DNA from: Romanomermis culicivorax
Taxonomy: Eukaryota; Nematoda; Enoplea; Mermithida; Mermithidae
Direction of reading: 5' to 3'
DNA length: 64,000 bases
Assembly (NCBI GenBank): GCA_963922205.1
Contig: CAWUHX010000244.1
Coordinates: 248,001 to 312,000 of the forward strand
Part shown: piece by piece, positions 59,700 through 64,000 of the stretch
Numbering within the stretch: the stretch's first letter is position 1
Layout of the letters: every line of letters begins with the position of its first letter
Translations under genes and position numbers: made by a program
The notes under the pieces: model-generated
What the model was told of the DNA's origin: nothing
What the model saw: the letters and a program-made list of their open reading frames with translations, nothing else
Databases searched by the model: none

Positions 59700-60510
59700 G
59701 GGTGTCTGGGATTCACACCCAAACATTCCTATAAAATTACCTGAAGTACTTTATTTTGATCCGTTCACACCCCCATAGCCCAATTAAGATGCCCCAATTA
59801 ATTTGCACAAACAGCAGCTGGTCCCCTAGAACCTACACTAAACCACGCATTCAACGGCTACCCTAATCCCCGGTAAAAATCGTAAACAACACCTGCACAC
59901 AGTAAAATAAGTAAAAGCCCGGCCAGACAGTAGTCTCAAGTGCAAAGGTAGCGACGGCCCCACAAAACATGTGTATACAGAGAAACCGATACAGGAAGCA
60001 TGCACAGAAGCACAGAGGTGTGGCTAAGCCCACCGTAGGAAACAAGCAAGACACGAAAAGCATACCATACTAGAAAAGCGTTAAAGGGCGTGACTAACTA
60101 AGCATGAAAAGCAAAGCAGGAAGTGACGATTGGCGGAAGAAGATGAACAGAAGCACGACCTCCGGCGACGCCCAGGGAGTGGCCAAAAACGTCGTATAAA
60201 AAGAGAAGCAAAGCGTGATTTTTGTCATTATTATTGTATTTCTTCATTTTTCAAACCGCACTCGTTTCGTTTTATATTTGCAAGCAGCCATTTTTACGAA
60301 AGCAGTTGAACCGAGGCCCGTTCATTATTTGCAACCAAACGGGACGTTCATTTTTGTTTACTTGACGAATCAAGCGATCGTCGAACCCACCGTGATCGTA
60401 TTATTGTCTCACCCGCGCCCCCCGTTCGGTTATAGCCGTTTCCGCCATAACGTCCAATTGGTTAAAGTAAAGTGCTTCACAAAATCTGGTCATTACATAC
60501 TTTGGTGACC
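59700..60510 (+). mobile_element. Possible solo LTR of a retrotransposon
   Basis: GC-richer block starting TGTCTGGGATTCACACCC. It has a TATA-like GTATAAAAAG at 60194 and ends near CATTACATACTTTGGTGACCG, which resembles an LTR end followed by a TTGGTGACC primer-binding region. No second LTR, gag or pol is seen in the window, so this stays tentative. Confidence 0.3.
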
Positions 60511-60519
60511 GTGAGTAGA

Positions 60520-61257
60520 AAATAGATTGAAAGCAAAATTTCAGATTACACAATTCCAAAAATTTAGAGAAGTTCAAGCCGGATTTACGCATTTTAGTTG
60601 AATTGGTTACTCCATCATTGAAAAGTGATACCTTCTTTACTTCTGAACCTGATAGAATAAGTAGTACAAATGTTTCAAGTTTCAAAGTTGAAGTCGTCGA
60701 CATAAACTAGAAAATCGGTTTGTAATTACTTCCATTGAATAGGAAAGTTCAAAAAGTTGATAATTCCTACTCACGGATAAAGTGTATTCCTGCAGTCTTG
60801 CTGGCAGAACAAAATGTTACATGTAAATTCTCGTTCTCATTTAATCCCGCAGCCTTTCAGGAGAGCATATCGCATTCTTTGACGTCAATAATCTGATATA
60901 TTATGTATGTGTCTAGAAAAACGACTTAATCAAATAATATGGGGGGAAAACCAGAACGCGACTTGATTGACTCTATGAGTGAGAAAAGTTTCCGCTAGCT
61001 TTACCTGTAAAATTGATTTAAATAATCAATGTCGAGGACTCATCAATGAAAAACAAGCTTTTACTTGCATTTAATGGAAGAAATGGCAAAATTGTCCGCA
61101 ACATGGAAATTTGATAAATTTTAATATAGTATAAATCCAAAGAATATTGATTGGATATAAACTTTTCGTCGTTGTCATATAGCTATAATCTCGAAAAATT
61201 AACCAGGATGATATCATTTGTATTGAAACTCAGAAAATGCAAAAAATCATGCTCTCT
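60520..61257. other. Unannotated DNA
   Basis: AT-rich. A minus-strand open frame from 60703 begins MSTTSTLKLETFVLLILSG and runs through GLNFSKFLELCN; it is complex in composition but unrecognised. Confidence 0.3.
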
Positions 61258-61590
61258 AGAAGTGAAATCGCTGACTATCGCCGATCCCTAGGATTGAATC
61301 GGCGATTTCCTAAGGTCTTTAAAAATAAAACCGCGTTCTATTTCACACATTTCATTCCCGATTCCTGTGATTGAAATCGGCAACATTCGTCAATTGTCGC
61401 CAACTGTCGGCTATTGTCACCGACAACCTGTGACTGTTGGCGACCAAAACCTTAGGATTTCTCTAATTCTGAATTGGTTAAATCGGCAACAGTCGCAGAG
61501 GAAATTCCCATGGAATCAGCGACAGTCGGTGATAATTGGCGACAATCGGCGACTGATGGCGACAAAAACCCTATAGGATTTTTTTGTAAA
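61258..61590. repeat. Tandem-like GCGACAGTCGGCGA repeat block
   Basis: Repeated (T)CGCCGAT and GGCGAC(A/T)(G/A)TCGG units and ATTCCCATGGAATCAGCGAC, homologous to the arms of 55174-55850. Confidence 0.6.
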
Positions 61591-61619
61591 GTTCGGGATG
61601 GTTGTGTCTTTCATCGTTG

Positions 61620-62156
61620 TAAGTGGGAAAAATCTTTATAAAAAATATAAAAATGCTGGAAGAAAGAAAACATCAAGAGAAAGGAAACGTCAAGAAAAAT
61701 GAAGGCATTAAGAATAAGTGAAAATAGGTGTAAAAATATTAGAAAAAGGAAAAAAACATGAAAAAGTGACCAGAGAGGAGAAGTAACAGAATGCAGCAAG
61801 GAAGAAAGAAAAAACAATGCGGAAAAAGAACGAAAAAGGGAAAGAATCAAGAGAATAGAAAAAGAGAAATATAAAGATGTAAAGGCAAAACTAAGATGTA
61901 AAGTATTTAAGAATGGAGAAAAAATCACAAAAGATAAAATTAAATAGGAAATTAGGCGTGCCGAATTGTATAAGAATTAGATGGGCGACAATGCTTATTA
62001 AAAATGACAACTTGTAAAGTATTGTTTCATGAGCAAATAAGAAAGAAAATAGATGACAAGAAAAAAGAAAATGAAAAAAAGCAGAGATAAAAGTTAAATT
62101 TGCAAAAACATACATAAACGGAAACATAAGCAACACACAGAACGAAAAAAAAGAAA
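61620..62156. repeat. A/G-rich low-complexity tract
   Basis: Polypurine sequence like 58100-58530. Minus-strand frames here are Phe/Leu/Ser-rich artefacts. Confidence 0.6.
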
Positions 62157-62158
62157 TA

Positions 62159-62744
62159 CAGTCGAACATGGTTAATGAACACCCCGAGCAGACCGAAATA
62201 AAAGTGTTCACTATCTGTAAGTGTTCATTATCAGAACTCCGTCAAATTCAACATAAATTTTACTTCAACATGAATCACTTATCATCATTTAAAAAATGAC
62301 GTCATTTTAGACTGTTTCAACGAAGCAATATGACTTGTATCCATAAAATCATCAATAGAATTTACAGAGGCAAGTATTTCATCAGAGGATTCCTTTGAAA
62401 ACAAGAATTTACAGAGGCAAGTATTTCATCCGAGGATTCTAGAAGTTTCTGGAAGTTTCTGTAATCGATAAAGTGTACATATTATCTGTACACATCGTGT
62501 TTACTAAGCGTAGATTAAAGCGCGTTCAATATCCGTCAACACGTGTTCATTAAACGTAGAATTTAATGTGTATCAAGATATGCAGAGATTCTACCAGGCG
62601 TGTTCATTATCCGTTAACTGTGTGCTCATTAACCGTATTATCAACATATAAGAAACTATAGGAATTGAGTTGGGACTGTGCTACTACATGTTTATTAAGG
62701 GTAAATGCTCAATATCCAGAGTGTTCATTAACCGTGTTCGACTG
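62159..62744. mobile_element. pogo/Tigger-like MITE
   Basis: Inverted ends CAGTCGAACATGGTTAATGA and its near-perfect complement (23 of the first 24 bases match), flanked by TA on both sides (62157-62158, 62745-62746). CAGTCGAAC-type ends with TA duplication are typical of pogo/Tigger elements. The interior repeats GTGTTCATTA(A/T)C many times and has no transposase. Confidence 0.85.
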
Positions 62745-62759
62745 TATATAGAAAAAATA

Positions 62760-64000
62760 TAAGGTAAAAAAAGAAAATCTCAAGAAAGTGTTATTGTATT
62801 CTTTTATCTTTCGTTCGAAATCGCCCAATTGAGAATAGATAATAATCATTTGGGAATTTACTCAATTGGGAATTCGCCCACTTGAGAATCGCCCACTTGG
62901 GAATAGGTCCATAAAACATGCCTCCAATATTCGATCTAATCATAATCAATTTTTCAAACTAGCGCGCAAACATAAGAAAAAGCTTTCGCGAATGAAAAGC
63001 CAAGCTGACACCTTTTGCTCCTGTCTGCTACAGTAACTTGGGAAAAAGATTTGACACCCAGGTGGTTTTTTGTTGTCTAGCCTTGTTTTGCGTCACAAGT
63101 CTACTTGAAAAAAATTGGCTATATTCGATCTAATGCCGCCCATTTTTTTGGAATGACACTATGAAGAAGTGGTCTTTGGAGATGAATAAGCCTACAGAAC
63201 AACTTGTTTCTTAAGTTGGAAAAAGTGTCAACTTAACTTAAAGATTGTTTTTTGTCTTACTGAACATGTTTTGTGCACTGAAAAGCTCATTTAGAAAAAT
63301 TGGACTATAGTATAGTTAACTGATGACTAGAGCACGGATTTTTAAGTGCTGCACTTAATCTTTTGTTTTGATGGAATATACTTCCCATGCTTAGAAATGC
63401 AATTATCCATGGTGTCTGATGCAAAAGAATGCTAATTAACAGCACTTAATTGCACTTCATTTAAACTTTTTGTAAAAGTTGCACCTAAATGCATAGTTTT
63501 TAATTAAAAACTTGAAAAAACATGGTTAAAAATAGTTAAAAAGTTAAAAACTTTTCAACTATTTTTAACTTTTCAACTATTTTTAACTTTTTAACTAGTT
63601 TTAACTTTTTAAAAGTTAAAAACCTTTTTTTTAAGTTAAAAACTTTTTAACTATTTTTAACTTTTTAAAAGTTAAAAACGTTTTTAGTTAAAAACTTGAA
63701 GAAACATAGTTAAAAACTTGAAAAATAAGGTTTAATGAAAGATCAACAGCGGAAAATTTTCAGTGACGCATCTGATTTTTTGAATAGATTTGCCTGCTGA
63801 AAATATACAAGCAGTCTTGGCCGAAATCCTGATCTTCAATGGTTTGTTTCTGACTCCAATCCGGAATTTAAATTTAAAACGTTGTTCACAACGTAGACGT
63901 AGAACGTTTGTTTTCTCAATATAAATTAACATTGTCTGATCGCCGTCAAAGCTTAACATTTGAAAATATTGAAATGATAAATATTGTTATGTTTAATAAG
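62760..64000. other. Right edge: AT-rich DNA with a self-complementary AGTTAAAAACTT tract
   Basis: 62815-62910 carries CCAATTGAGAAT tips like those at 57660-58620. 63500-63725 is a tandem of AGTTAAAAACTTTTTAACTA units that is self-complementary. No gene recognised to the edge. Confidence 0.5.

Overview
The window reads as a gene-poor, repeat-rich stretch of nematode nuclear DNA. There are two long interstitial arrays of the hexamer CCTAAG, the complement of the nematode telomere unit TTAGGC. Genes are split by introns with TTTCAG-like acceptors, and two same-strand genes are spaced like a nematode operon with a trans-splice acceptor between them. I cannot name the species. A run of 100 Ns (27752-27851) shows that this is a scaffold.

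Five protein-coding genes could be rebuilt exon by exon, all on the minus strand. (1) NOP14, the N-terminal part of a 40S ribosome-assembly protein, runs off the left edge (419-1680). (2) DCTN3, the p22/p24 dynactin arm subunit, is complete in four exons (1855-3663). It lies 174 bases upstream of NOP14 and probably shares its transcript. (3) A complete BNIP3/NIX-type mitophagy receptor has five exons spread over 6 kb (14461-20419). (4) An unrecognised 320-residue acidic/Ser-rich protein with a coiled-coil-like C-terminus has four exons (25285-27062). (5) A complete 317-residue rhodopsin-like seven-transmembrane receptor has three exons (40884-46727) and a 4.3-kb first intron full of repeats.

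Most of the remaining DNA is repeat. Several DNA-transposon families can be defined from their ends and target-site duplications. The largest is a family of 200-600 bp elements with CATAC(A/C)TG ends, a G-run just inside one end and 8-bp duplications. Also present are a 2.0-kb long-inverted-repeat element nested in a tandem repeat whose second copy gives the empty site; a hAT-like element starting CAGGG; a deleted PIF/Harbinger element that keeps pieces of both its Myb-like and transposase genes; a pogo/Tigger-like element; a dead Tc1 transposase; two tRNA-derived SINE families; and foldback elements, one of them carrying a telomere-repeat array.

Layout: 0-4 kb operon; 4-14 kb nested inverted and tandem repeats; 14.4-20.4 kb BNIP3-like gene with transposons in its large intron; 22.5-24.8 kb repeats forming an inverted duplication with 33-34.2 kb; 25.3-27.1 kb unknown gene; 27.3-40 kb transposons, telomere array, SINEs and tandem repeats; 40.9-46.7 kb receptor gene; 47-64 kb almost entirely mobile elements and low-complexity DNA. 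The genes share no evident pathway beyond the DCTN3-NOP14 pairing.
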